Part shown: in pieces, positions 35,788 through 45,641 of the stretch
How positions within the stretch are numbered: position 1 is the stretch's first letter
Layout: every line of letters begins with the position of its first letter
Origin: Neisseria sp. HMSC077D05
Lineage (GTDB): Bacteria > Pseudomonadota > Gammaproteobacteria > Burkholderiales > Neisseriaceae
Assembly (NCBI GenBank): GCA_001809325.1
Contig: KV796994.1
Coordinates: 1-51,623, forward strand
Direction: 5' to 3'
Length of the DNA stretch: 51,623 nt
The notes under the pieces: generated by a model
Databases searched by the model: none
What the model saw: the letters and a program-made list of their open reading frames with translations, nothing else
What the model was told of the DNA's origin: nothing
Position numbers and translations under genes: made by a program

Positions 35788-37911
35788 ATGCGCCGCTTTC
35801 TCCTGATTGCCGTGTTGGCGGCGGTGGGACTGCTTTACGGACTGACCATTGCAACGGGCAGTACAAGTCCGCTGGCGGAATATTTCTGGTGGATTATCGC
35901 CTTGTGTGCATTATTGATGCTGGTGTTGGCATCGGTTTTGACGCGCTATGTCCTGCTCCTCATGCGCGACAAAAGCAAGGGCGTGTTCGGTTCGCAGATT
36001 GCGCGGCGGCTGTCGGGGATGTTTACGCTGGTGGCGGTATTGCCGGGCGTTTTTCTCTTTGGCATTTCCGCGCAATTCATCAACGGCACGATTAATTCGT
36101 GGTTCGGCAATGATACCCACGAAGCCCTCGAACGCAGTCTGAACTTGAGCAAATCCGCGCTGAATCTGGCAGTGGACAACGCCGTCAGCAACGCCACGCC
36201 GGTGCAAATTGACCTGATCAGCACCGCGTCTGTGGACGGCGACTTGGGCAAAGCCCTGACAAATGCGGCTAAATCGGGCGGCTTTACCCAGCTTTCGCTG
36301 TACGACGTCAAAACCCATAAAACCGAGAAAAGTGTCAATCCGCTGAAACTAAACCAGCCCGAACTCGACAAAGAAGGATGGGATACGCTGGAGCAGACCG
36401 GCTCGATACGCAGTTTGGAAAACATAGAAAATGTCTTGTACGCGCAAGGCTGGATGCTCATCGGCGCGCACAACGGACGCGATTACGCCTTGTTTTTCCG
36501 CCAGCCCATCCCGCAGGATGTGGCGCAGGACGCTACGCTGATTGAAGCGGCGCGGGCGAAATACGCCGAATTGAGTTACACCAAACAAGGCCTGCAAACC
36601 TTCTTCTTGGCGACTTTGCTGGTTGCCGCGCTGTTGGCGATTTTTCTTGCCTTGGTGATGGCTCTGTATTTCGCCCGCCGCTTCGTCGAGCCGGTGTTGT
36701 CGTTGGCAGAAGGTGCAAGGGCGGTGGCACAGGGCGATTTCAGCCAGAAACGCCCCGTGTTCCGCAACGACGAATTCGGCAGGTTGACCCAGTTGTTCAA
36801 CCACATGACCGAACAGCTTGCCATCGCCAAAGAAGCCGACGAACACAACCGCCTGCGCGAAGAAGCGGCGCGCCACTATCTCGAATGCGTGTTGGAAAGT
36901 TTGACCACGGGCGTGATTACTTTGGATGCCGAAGGTCGTCTGAAAACTTTCAACAAAGCCGCCGAACGGATTTTGGGCATTGAATTGGTGCCGCTGTGGG
37001 GCAGCAACTGGCATGACTGGCGCGGACAATCGCCGCAGCAGACCCTGCTTGCCGAAGTGTTTACCGCGATTGAAGAAACCGCCAATGCCGCCAAACCCGT
37101 CCAAGTCGAATACGCCGCCCCCGACGATGCACGCATTCTCTTGGGTAAAGCCACCATCCTGCCCGACGACAACGACAACGGCGTGGTGATGGTGATTGAC
37201 GATATTACCGTCCTTATCCGCGCGCAGAAAGAAGCCGCATGGGGCGAAGTGGCGAAGCGGTTGGCACACGAAATCCGCAATCCGCTCACGCCTATCCAAC
37301 TTTCCGCCGAGAGATTGGCATGGAAATTGCATGACAAATTGGACGAACAACACGCCCAAATACTCAGCCGTTCGACCGACACCATCGTCAAGCAGGTGGC
37401 GGCATTGAAAGAAATGGTCGAAGCCTTCCGCAATTACGCCCGCGCCCCGTCGCTGAATTTTGAAAAACACGATTTGAACCGCTTGGTTGAAGAAGTGTTG
37501 CTGCTGTACGAAGGCGGGGCGTGCCGCTTCGTTTCGGACTTGTCCGATAAGCCGCAGCCGATTTCCGCCGATACCACCGCCATGCGGCAGGTATTACACA
37601 ATATCTTTAAAAACGCGGCGGAAGCGGCGGAAGAGGCGGAAGCCCCTCAAGTGAATGTCAGCGTCGGCGAAGATAACGACGGACAGGTTTTACTGACCGT
37701 GTGTAACAACGGTAAAGGTTTCAGCAAGGAAATGCTGCATAATGCCTTCGAGCCGTATGTAACCGACAAACCGACAGGTACGGGACTGGGATTGCCCGTT
37801 GTGAAGAAAATCATCGAAGAGCACGGCGGCCGCATCAGCCTGAGCAATCAGAACGAAGGCGGCGCGTGTGTGAAAATAGCCTTACCCCGATTGGTAGAAA
37901 CTTATGCGTAG
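35788..37911 (+). CDS. ntrY: Sensor histidine kinase NtrY
   Basis: A 707-residue membrane kinase: three N-terminal helices in residues 1-95, a periplasmic/extracytoplasmic segment to about 270, a fourth helix (FFLATLLVAALLAIFLALVM), a HAMP domain, a PAS domain (360-470) and a HisKA/HATPase core. His494 lies in RLAHEIRNPLTPIQLSAERL; N box NIFKNAAEAAEE, G1 NNGKGFSKEM and G2 GTGLGLPVVKKI are intact. NtrYX in Neisseria has been linked to respiratory gene control under low oxygen. An in-frame DUS gives EGRLKTF in the PAS region. It overlaps ntrX by 8 bp. Confidence 0.94.
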   Translation: MRRFLLIAVLAAVGLLYGLTIATGSTSPLAEYFWWIIALCALLMLVLASVLTRYVLLLMRDKSKGVFGSQIARRLSGMFTLVAVLPGVFLFGISAQFINGTINSWFGNDTHEALERSLNLSKSALNLAVDNAVSNATPVQIDLISTASVDGDLGKALTNAAKSGGFTQLSLYDVKTHKTEKSVNPLKLNQPELDKEGWDTLEQTGSIRSLENIENVLYAQGWMLIGAHNGRDYALFFRQPIPQDVAQDATLIEAARAKYAELSYTKQGLQTFFLATLLVAALLAIFLALVMALYFARRFVEPVLSLAEGARAVAQGDFSQKRPVFRNDEFGRLTQLFNHMTEQLAIAKEADEHNRLREEAARHYLECVLESLTTGVITLDAEGRLKTFNKAAERILGIELVPLWGSNWHDWRGQSPQQTLLAEVFTAIEETANAAKPVQVEYAAPDDARILLGKATILPDDNDNGVVMVIDDITVLIRAQKEAAWGEVAKRLAHEIRNPLTPIQLSAERLAWKLHDKLDEQHAQILSRSTDTIVKQVAALKEMVEAFRNYARAPSLNFEKHDLNRLVEEVLLLYEGGACRFVSDLSDKPQPISADTTAMRQVLHNIFKNAAEAAEEAEAPQVNVSVGEDNDGQVLLTVCNNGKGFSKEMLHNAFEPYVTDKPTGTGLGLPVVKKIIEEHGGRISLSNQNEGGACVKIALPRLVETYA

Positions 37912-39187
37912 CAGTGATATTTTAATTGTAGATGACGAAGTAGGTATCCGCGACTTGCTCTCGGAAATCCTCCAAGACGAAGGTTATTCCGTGGCTTTGG
38001 CGGAGAACGCCGAAGAGGCGCGCCAACTGCGCCACCAGACCCGTCCCGCTATGGTGTTGTTGGACATCTGGATGCCCGACTGCGACGGGATTACCCTGCT
38101 CAAAGAGTGGGCGAAAAACGGACAGCTCAACATGCCCGTGGTGATGATGAGCGGACATGCCAGCATCGACACCGCCGTCGAAGCCACCAAAATCGGCGCG
38201 CTCGATTTTCTGGAAAAACCGATTGCCCTGCAAAAGCTGCTCTCTACCGTCGACCGCGCCCTCAAACACGGCGAAATGCAGATGGCGGCGGGCTTGTCCT
38301 TCGACAAACTCGGCAACAGCCCCGTCATTCAGGAATTCAAACAACAGCTTGAGCCTGCCGTGAAAAAAAGCGGTCCCGTGCTGCTCAGCGGCGAAACCGG
38401 TTCGCCGTTTGAAATCGTTGCCCGCTATTTCCACAAAAGCGGCACGCCTTGGGTCGGACTCAGCCGCGTCGAACTCATTGCCGATGCGCCTTTAGAGTTG
38501 CTGCAAAAAGCATCGGGCGGCACGCTTTATCTCGGTGATGCCGCGCAGTACAGCAAAAACATCCAAAACGGCATCAGCTTCATCCTCGGTAAGGCAGACC
38601 GTTACAACGTGCGTGTCATTGTCGCCGGCAGCCATGCCGCTGATGAAAGCCCGGCTGACGCCATCGCCGATGCCAAGTTGTCCGAACTGCTCTCCGGTAA
38701 CGTCATCAGCATTCCGCCGTTGCGCAGCCAATCTGAAGACATCGCCTTCTTGGTCAACCAAGTCATGACCGAATTGGCGGACAGCGAAAAAATCCAGCCC
38801 GTCAAATTCAGCAACGGCTCGTTGACCGTCCTCTGCCAATACAACTGGCCGGGCAATTTCGACCAGCTCCGCAGCGTCGTGAAAAACCTGATGCTGGAAG
38901 CGGACGGACAAGAAGTCCACGAGCAGGCAGTCGTTGCCGCATTGGGACAAAAACGCGCGACAGTCGCCACCGAAATCGTCGGCGGTTTCAACTTCAATAT
39001 GCCTTTGCGCGAACTGCGTGAAGAGCTGGAACGCCGCTATTTCGAATACCACATCGCCCAAGAAGGACAAAACATGAGCCGCGTCGCCCAAAAAGTCGGC
39101 CTGGAGCGCACCCACCTCTACCGCAAACTCAAACAATTAGGCATCAGCGTTTCCCGCCGTAGCGCAGCGGAAAAAGCAGAAGAGTAG
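37904..39187 (+). CDS. ntrX: NtrX response regulator with degenerate AAA+ domain
   Basis: A 427-residue regulator. The receiver domain (1-120) has VDDE acidic residues, phospho-acceptor Asp54 (VLLDIWMPDCDG) and Lys105 (LEKPI). The central region is NtrC-like in order but degenerate: Walker A reads GETGSPFE without the GK pair, the Walker B equivalent is GGTLYLGDAAQ, and no GAFTGA sigma-54 loop is present. The C-terminal Fis-type HTH (NMSRVAQKVGLERTHLYRKL) is intact. It should bind DNA after phosphorylation by NtrY without ATP-driven sigma-54 activation. Confidence 0.93.
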   Translation: MRSSDILIVDDEVGIRDLLSEILQDEGYSVALAENAEEARQLRHQTRPAMVLLDIWMPDCDGITLLKEWAKNGQLNMPVVMMSGHASIDTAVEATKIGALDFLEKPIALQKLLSTVDRALKHGEMQMAAGLSFDKLGNSPVIQEFKQQLEPAVKKSGPVLLSGETGSPFEIVARYFHKSGTPWVGLSRVELIADAPLELLQKASGGTLYLGDAAQYSKNIQNGISFILGKADRYNVRVIVAGSHAADESPADAIADAKLSELLSGNVISIPPLRSQSEDIAFLVNQVMTELADSEKIQPVKFSNGSLTVLCQYNWPGNFDQLRSVVKNLMLEADGQEVHEQAVVAALGQKRATVATEIVGGFNFNMPLRELREELERRYFEYHIAQEGQNMSRVAQKVGLERTHLYRKLKQLGISVSRRSAAEKAEE

Positions 39188-39202
39188 GGCGGCAGTAGGA
39201 CA

Positions 39203-39254
39203 AAAGGTCGTCTGAAAGCATACGGCACGCTGCGGTATGTTTTCAGACGACCTT
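39203..39254 (+). terminator. DUS inverted-pair terminator after ntrX
   Basis: AAGGTCGTCTGAAAGCATAC and complement around an 11-base loop, 16 bp after the ntrX stop. Confidence 0.83.
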
Positions 39255-39617
39255 GTTTGCCATTAATCTGTTCGCTTTTGCCGTATCCAACCCACTGATG
39301 CGAATCCGGTTCATTTATTGAATGCGCCATTTCCGTGCAGGGTGAGAAGGAATCACGGCTGCGTGCGACAATCATTTGAATAACAGATATTTCTATCGTA
39401 TCGTGTAGAATATAAAAATATTACAAAAGTTACTAACGAGCTGCCGGCTGTTTGGCAGCATCCGCATGACGGTGAACAGGTACGAAACCGGAATCAGGTG
39501 CGGGAACGCCGTATCGATTTAAAGCTTGCCGGCTTTATCTTTAAATATTGACATTTATCTGTTTTCAGACGACCTCCCGAACAAAGGTCGTCTGAAAACA
39601 ACAAGGGGACACATTCA
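39255..39617. other. Intergenic region upstream of dprA
   Basis: AT-rich in the middle (39375-39440) and closing with an inverted DUS pair at 39562-39599, 19 bp from dprA ATG. No open frame supported; the dprA promoter must be here. Confidence 0.5.
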
Positions 39618-40838
39618 ATGACGGAAAACGACCGCCTTGCCTGGCTGCAACTGGCGTTTACGCCTTATGTCGGCGCAGAGGGCTTCTTGCTCCTGCTACA
39701 ACGTTTCGGCAGCGCGAAAGCCGCGCTGGACGCTCCGGCGGAGCAAATTGCTTCGATAGTACGCCACAAGCAGGCAGTCGAATCTTGGCGCAACGCGGAA
39801 AAACGGGCGTTGGCACAAAAGGCGGCGGAAGCCGCGTTGCAATGGGAAACGCAGGACGGCTGCCGTTTGTTGCTGCTGCAAGATGAGGATTTTCCTGAAA
39901 TGTTGACGCAGGGCATTACCGCGCCGCCGGTTTTGTTTTTGCGCGGCAACGTGCAACTGCTGCACAAACCTTCCGCCGCCATCGTCGGCAGCCGCCATGC
40001 CACGCCGCAGGCGATGCGGATTGCCAAAGATTTCGGTAGAGCGTTGAGCGAAAAGGATATTCCCGTCGTGTCGGGCATGGCTTCGGGTATCGATACTGCC
40101 GCCCACCAAGGCGCGTTGCAGGCGGGCGGCAGTACCATCGCAGTATGGGGAACGGGCATAGACCGCATTTATCCACCCTCCAATAAAAACCTTGCCTATG
40201 AAATTGCCGAAAAAGGGTTGATTGTCAGCGAGTTCCCTTTGGATACGCGCCCGTTTGCGGGCAACTTCCCGCGCCGCAACCGCCTGATTGCCGCGTTGTC
40301 GCAGGTTACGCTGGTGGTTGAGGCAGCATTGGAATCCGGTTCGCTGATTACCGCCAAACTGGCGGCGGAGATGGGGCGTGAGGTGATGGCGGTGCCCGGT
40401 TCGATAGACAATCCGCACAGCAAAGGCTGTCATAAGCTGATCAAAGACGGCGCGAAATTGGTGGAATGTTTGGACGACATCCTTCACGAATGTCCGGGGC
40501 TATTGCAAAATGCGGCAGTTCCATCATATTCTATAAATAAGAAAAACAAAAAAACGGAAAAACGCACTGCCGTCAGAGAGACGTCGTCTGAACCTGTTTT
40601 GCCGTTTTCAGACGACCTTGATGTCCGAAAACATTCGGCGCAAGCCAATACGGTTGCCGCGCCGACATCAGAAGACGAACTGCTGAACGCCATGGGTTAC
40701 GACCCCGTGCATCCCGATATATTGGCGCAGCAAACCACATGGGCGGCGGCAGACGTTTACGCTCGACTGCTGGAATACGAACTCGACGGCATCGTCGCCG
40801 CCTTGCCGGGCGGTCGCTACCAGCGCATAAAAGCATAA
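39618..40838 (+). CDS. dprA: DNA processing protein DprA, loads RecA in transformation
   Basis: DprA protects incoming single strands and loads RecA during natural transformation. The 406-residue product has an N-terminal SAM-like domain, the extended Rossmann fold with AIVGSRHATPQAMRIAKDFG, VSGMASGIDTAAHQGAL and NFPRRNRLIAALSQVTLVVE, and a C-terminal DML1-like winged helix (NAMGYDPVHPDILAQQTTWA). The linker between them (residues about 308-345) contains an inverted DUS pair read as TSSEPV and FSDDL. Both mark a part free to accept insertions. AAGGGGA precedes ATG 39618. Confidence 0.95.
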   Translation: MTENDRLAWLQLAFTPYVGAEGFLLLLQRFGSAKAALDAPAEQIASIVRHKQAVESWRNAEKRALAQKAAEAALQWETQDGCRLLLLQDEDFPEMLTQGITAPPVLFLRGNVQLLHKPSAAIVGSRHATPQAMRIAKDFGRALSEKDIPVVSGMASGIDTAAHQGALQAGGSTIAVWGTGIDRIYPPSNKNLAYEIAEKGLIVSEFPLDTRPFAGNFPRRNRLIAALSQVTLVVEAALESGSLITAKLAAEMGREVMAVPGSIDNPHSKGCHKLIKDGAKLVECLDDILHECPGLLQNAAVPSYSINKKNKKTEKRTAVRETSSEPVLPFSDDLDVRKHSAQANTVAAPTSEDELLNAMGYDPVHPDILAQQTTWAAADVYARLLEYELDGIVAALPGGRYQRIKA

Positions 40839-40863
40839 TTGATTCATTCATTAAGGAACCAGC

Positions 40864-41319
40864 ATGACAGAAGTCATCGCCTATCTCATCGAACACTTCC
40901 AAGATTTTGACAACTGCCCGCCGCCGGAGGATTTGGGCCGCCTGTTGGAAGATGCGGGTTTTGACGTCACGGAAATCGGCAATACGCTGATGATGATGGA
41001 AGTGTTGTTCAACACGTCTGAATTCGCCGCCGCGCCGTTCGACAGCCATGCCCTGCGCGTGTATTGCAACGAGGAAGTGGAAAACCTGCCGCAGGAAGTC
41101 ATCGGGCTGATGCAGTATCTGGTTGCCGAACGCGCCATCACTTACGAGCAGCGCGAAATCGTCATCCACGCCCTGATGCACATCCCGCCCGAAGAAATCA
41201 CACTCGATACGGCGAAAGTGCTGGTGTTGCTCTTATTGTGGGCGCACAAAAGCGAATTGCCCGTCTTAATCGGCGACGACCTGATGGGCGCGCTCAACGG
41301 CAAAGCGACCATGCATTAA
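40864..41319 (+). CDS. Smg/DUF494 family protein
   Basis: A 151-residue protein: [60 protein letters not shown]. Smg proteins are conserved beside dprA and topA in many beta- and gammaproteobacteria. The role is not established. AAGGAACC precedes ATG 40864. Confidence 0.92.
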   Translation: MTEVIAYLIEHFQDFDNCPPPEDLGRLLEDAGFDVTEIGNTLMMMEVLFNTSEFAAAPFDSHALRVYCNEEVENLPQEVIGLMQYLVAERAITYEQREIVIHALMHIPPEEITLDTAKVLVLLLLWAHKSELPVLIGDDLMGALNGKATMH

Positions 41320-41321
41320 AC

Positions 41322-41370
41322 CTTTTCAGACGACCTTTTGACGCAGCTTGTTCAGAAAGGTCGTCTGAAA
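41322..41370. terminator. Inverted DUS pair between smg and topA
   Basis: CTTTTCAGACGACCTTT and AAAGGTCGTCTGAAA are separated by about 17 bases, in the 84-bp gap before topA. It might attenuate readthrough into topA. Confidence 0.6.
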
Positions 41371-41403
41371 CGCATCATCCAATACATTAAAAGAGAACAA
41401 ACA

Positions 41404-43710
41404 ATGGCGAAAAACCTCTTAATCGTCGAATCACCGTCCAAAGCCAAAACCCTGAAAAAATACCTTGGCGGCGATTTCGAAATTCTGGCTTCCTACGGCC
41501 ACGTCCGCGACCTCATCCCCAAAAACGGTGCCGTCGATCCCGAACACGACTTCGCCATGAAATACGAGCTGATCAAACGCAACGCCAAACACGTCGATGC
41601 GATTGTTGCCGGAGCCAAAGAAGCCGAAAACATCTACCTCGCAACCGACCCGGATAGGGAAGGCGAAGCGATTTCCTGGCATCTTTTTGAAATCCTCAAA
41701 TCCAAACGCGGCCTGAAAAACATCAAGCCGCAGCGTGTCGTGTTCCACGAAATCACCAAAAACGCCGTCCTCGACGCCGTCGCCAACCCGCGCGAAATCG
41801 AAATGGACTTGGTTGATGCGCAACAAGCCCGCCGAGCTTTGGACTATTTGGTCGGTTTCAACCTCTCGCCATTGTTGTGGAAAAAAATCCGCCGCGGTTT
41901 GAGCGCGGGTCGTGTGCAAAGTCCCGCCCTGCGTCTGATTTGCGAACGCGAAAACGAAATCCGCGCGTTTGAAGCGCAGGAATATTGGACAGTGCATCTC
42001 GACAGCCACAAAGGCCGCAGCAAGTTCACCGCCAAACTCGCCCAATACAACGGCGCGAAACTCGAACAATTCGACCTGCCGAACGAAGCCGCGCAAGCCG
42101 ACGTGTTGAAAGAACTCGAAGGCAAAGAGGCAGTCGTTACCGCCATCGAAAAGAAAAAGCGCAGCCGCAATCCCGCCGCGCCGTTCACCACATCCACCAT
42201 GCAGCAGGATGCCGTGCGCAAACTCGGTTTCACCACCGACCGCACCATGCGTACCGCCCAGCAGCTTTACGAAGGTATAGACGTAGGGCAGGGCGCCATC
42301 GGTCTGATTACCTATATGCGTACCGACAGCGTGAATTTGGCAGATGAAGCGTTAACCGAAATCCGCCATTACATCGAAAACAAAATCGGCAAAGAATATC
42401 TGCCGAGTGCCGCCAAACAATACAAAACCAAATCCAAAAACGCCCAAGAAGCGCACGAAGCCATCCGTCCGACTTCCGTGTACCGCACGCCCGAAAGCGT
42501 CAAACCCTTCCTGAGCGCAGACCAGTTCAAACTCTATCAAATGATTTGGCAACGCACTGTCGCTTGTCAGATGACGCCCGCCAAATTCGACCAAACTACC
42601 GTCGATATTACCGTCGGCAAAGGCGTCTTCCGCGTAACCGGACAAGTGCAAACCTTCGCAGGCTTCCTCAGCGTTTACGAAGAAAGCAGCGACGATGAAG
42701 AAGGCGAAGACAGCAAAAAACTGCCCGAAATGAGCGAAGGCGACAAACTACCCGTGGACAAACTCTACGGCGAACAACACTTCACCACCCCGCCGCCGCG
42801 CTACAACGAAGCGACGCTGGTTAAAGCCCTTGAAGAATACGGCATCGGCCGCCCCTCGACCTACGCCAGCATCATCTCCACGCTCAAAGACCGCGAATAC
42901 GTTACCCTTGAGCAAAAACGCTTCATGCCCACCGACACAGGCGACATCGTCAACAAATTCCTGACCGAACACTTCGCCCAATACGTCGACTACCACTTCA
43001 CCGCCAAACTCGAAGATCAGCTCGACGAAATCGCCGACGGCAAACGCCGCTGGATTCCCGTGATGGACAAATTCTGGAAACCGTTCATCAAACAAGTGGA
43101 AGAAAAAGAAGGCATCGAACGCGCCAAATTCACCACGCAGGAACTCGACGAAACCTGCCCCAAATGCGGCGAACACAAACTGCAAATCAAGTTCGGCAAA
43201 ATGGGCCGCTTCGTCGCCTGCGCCGGCTATCCCGAGTGCAGTTACACGCGCAACGTCAATGAAACCGCCGAAGAAGCCGCCGAGCGCATCGCCAAAGCCG
43301 AAGCCGAGCAAGCCGAACTCGACGGGCGCGAGTGCCCCAAATGCGGCGGACGGCTGGTGTACAAATACAGCCGCACCGGCAGCAAATTTATCGGCTGCGC
43401 CAACTACCCCAAATGCAAACACGTCGAGCCGTTGGAAAAACCGAAAGATACCGGCGTCCAATGCCCGCAATGCAAAAAAGGCAACCTCGTCGAGCGCAAA
43501 TCCCGCTACGGCAAACTGTTTTACAGTTGCAGCACCTATCCCGACTGCAACTACGCCACTTGGAATCCGCCCGTAGCCGAAACCTGTCCAAAATGCGCAT
43601 GGCCGGTTTTGACCATCAAAACCACCAAACGCTGGGGCGTCGAAAAAGTCTGCCCGCAAAAAGAATGCGGCTGGAAAGAACAGATTGAACCGCCTGCACC
43701 GAAAGAGTGA
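41404..43710 (+). CDS. topA: DNA topoisomerase I (type IA)
   Basis: Relaxes negative supercoils behind transcription. The 768-residue product has the TOPRIM domain (LLIVESPSKAKTLKKYLGG, ATDPDREGEAISWHL), the active-site Tyr304 in LITYMRTDSVNLA, and four C-terminal zinc ribbons each with four Cys (CPKCGEH, CPKCGGR, CPQCKKG, CPKCAWP and their distal Cys pairs). The start ATG 41404 has GAGAAC upstream; a longer frame from 41338 runs through DUS sequence and is not expected to be used. Length is shorter than E. coli (865) because there are fewer C-terminal domains. Confidence 0.96.
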   Translation: MAKNLLIVESPSKAKTLKKYLGGDFEILASYGHVRDLIPKNGAVDPEHDFAMKYELIKRNAKHVDAIVAGAKEAENIYLATDPDREGEAISWHLFEILKSKRGLKNIKPQRVVFHEITKNAVLDAVANPREIEMDLVDAQQARRALDYLVGFNLSPLLWKKIRRGLSAGRVQSPALRLICERENEIRAFEAQEYWTVHLDSHKGRSKFTAKLAQYNGAKLEQFDLPNEAAQADVLKELEGKEAVVTAIEKKKRSRNPAAPFTTSTMQQDAVRKLGFTTDRTMRTAQQLYEGIDVGQGAIGLITYMRTDSVNLADEALTEIRHYIENKIGKEYLPSAAKQYKTKSKNAQEAHEAIRPTSVYRTPESVKPFLSADQFKLYQMIWQRTVACQMTPAKFDQTTVDITVGKGVFRVTGQVQTFAGFLSVYEESSDDEEGEDSKKLPEMSEGDKLPVDKLYGEQHFTTPPPRYNEATLVKALEEYGIGRPSTYASIISTLKDREYVTLEQKRFMPTDTGDIVNKFLTEHFAQYVDYHFTAKLEDQLDEIADGKRRWIPVMDKFWKPFIKQVEEKEGIERAKFTTQELDETCPKCGEHKLQIKFGKMGRFVACAGYPECSYTRNVNETAEEAAERIAKAEAEQAELDGRECPKCGGRLVYKYSRTGSKFIGCANYPKCKHVEPLEKPKDTGVQCPQCKKGNLVERKSRYGKLFYSCSTYPDCNYATWNPPVAETCPKCAWPVLTIKTTKRWGVEKVCPQKECGWKEQIEPPAPKE

Positions 43711-43733
43711 TGAAGGTAGGTTGGTTTAGAAGA

Positions 43734-43769
43734 AAAAAGGTCGTCTGAAAAATTTTCAGACGACCTTTT
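43734..43769. terminator. DUS inverted-pair terminator, convergent genes
   Basis: AAAAAGGTCGTCTGAAAA nearly abuts its complement. It is placed between topA (plus) and the small membrane gene (minus), serving both. Confidence 0.85.
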
Positions 43770-43789
43770 CAGTCTTATTAAGAAAGGAC

Positions 43790-44011
43790 TCAACGTCTCG
43801 CAAAAACCAATGTAGCAAGAAAGAACAAACTGACAATCAAAGCAACGGTTTTGCCAATCAAAGGCAGACAAAAGACGAACCAAATTAGACCGCGCCCCAA
43901 GTTCGGTATCAATCCTAAGTGGCGGTAATATTCATCAAAAAAATGAGCGTGGGCGGTGAAGGCAATCACACCACTGATATAAACACCCAAAATAATTTTC
44001 CAAAGCGGCAT
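43790..44011 (-). CDS. Small inner-membrane protein, two predicted helices
   Basis: A 73-residue protein: helix 1 near residues 4-22 (PLWKIILGVYISGVIAFTAH), a short loop with HFFDEYYRHLGL, and helix 2 at about 42-68 (IWFVFCLPLIGKTVALIVSL). Terminated by the adjacent DUS hairpin. No family recognised. The amphipathic/hydrophobic pattern supports a real gene; the start is uncertain. Confidence 0.65.
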   Translation of the reverse strand: MPLWKIILGVYISGVIAFTAHAHFFDEYYRHLGLIPNLGRGLIWFVFCLPLIGKTVALIVSLFFLATLVFARR

Positions 44012-44282
44012 TGTCAGCCATCCATATTTTCATTAAGTATTATGGCAAATAGACTGAAAAAGCGGTGGGAAAGTTCTAATGGCAAACGTAAGCGACCTTT
44101 TTATTTGAGAAAATATTTTATAATTTATAAAATTTTGTAAGTTTACCATCATAAAAAATAAATTTTTGCGATGGTCGATTTGTTTTCATGCTGCCTTAAA
44201 TGAAAAAACGCTGCGGTATAATGGCTGCTTTGTCATTCTTTAAAGGTCGTCTGAAACTGTAAGACGATTCGTTTTCCCAATC

Positions 44283-45222
<940 letters not shown>

Positions 45223-45279
45223 ATTCTTTTTTAAAGCAATAAATTGAGTGATTTTTAAAAAACAAAATTAAAAAAGAGC

Positions 45280-45308
45280 TTGACGAAAATCTGAGTCACG
45301 AATAAACT
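45280..45308 (+). promoter_or_regulatory. Promoter of the tRNA-tuf-rpsJ transcript
   Basis: TTGACG (45280-45285), a 17-bp spacer and TAAACT (45303-45308), 13 bp before the tRNA-Tyr 5' end. A rich A/T tract upstream may act as an UP element. Confidence 0.75.
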
Positions 45309-45321
45309 TACGTTCTCTTTT

Positions 45322-45405
45322 GGTGGGATTCCCGAGCGGTCAAAGGGGGCAGACTGTAAATCTGTTGCGAGAGCTTCGAAGGTTCGAATCCTTCTCCCAC
45401 CACCA
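45322..45405 (+). tRNA. tRNA-Tyr (GTA)
   Basis: Acceptor GGTGGGA pairs with TCCCACC; anticodon GTA within ACTGTAAAT; a long variable arm as expected for Tyr; T loop GGTTCGAATCC; encoded CCA. Confidence 0.95.
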
Positions 45406-45441
45406 AATTCCAATGTGTTGGAGCATTGATGCAGTAAGTCT

Positions 45442-45515
45442 GCGGGTGTAGCTCAATGGTAGAGCAGAAGCCTTCCAAGCTTACGGTGAGGGTTCGATTC
45501 CCTTCACCCGCTCCA
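45442..45515 (+). tRNA. tRNA-Gly (TCC)
   Basis: Acceptor GCGGGTG pairs with CACCCGC; anticodon loop CTTCCAA; T loop GGTTCGATTCC; encoded CCA. Confidence 0.95.
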
Positions 45516-45526
45516 ATAGTCTATTG

Positions 45527-45601
45527 GCCCATGTAGCTCAGGGGTAGAGCACTCCCTTGGTAAGGGAGAGGCCGGCAGTTCAAATCTGCCCATGGGCACC
45601 A
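45527..45601 (+). tRNA. tRNA-Thr (GGT)
   Basis: Acceptor GCCCATG pairs with CATGGGC; anticodon loop CTTGGTAA; T loop AGTTCAAATCT; encoded CCA. It ends 40 bp before tuf, so it is co-transcribed, as in the E. coli tufB operon. Confidence 0.95.
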
Positions 45602-45641
45602 AATACCATTTTCTCAGTATTTTAAAGATAGGAAATTTGCC

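Noticed and set aside
36349-37470. 373-codon frame opposite ntrY
   Set aside because: Shadow of the kinase gene; no motif or ribosome binding site.
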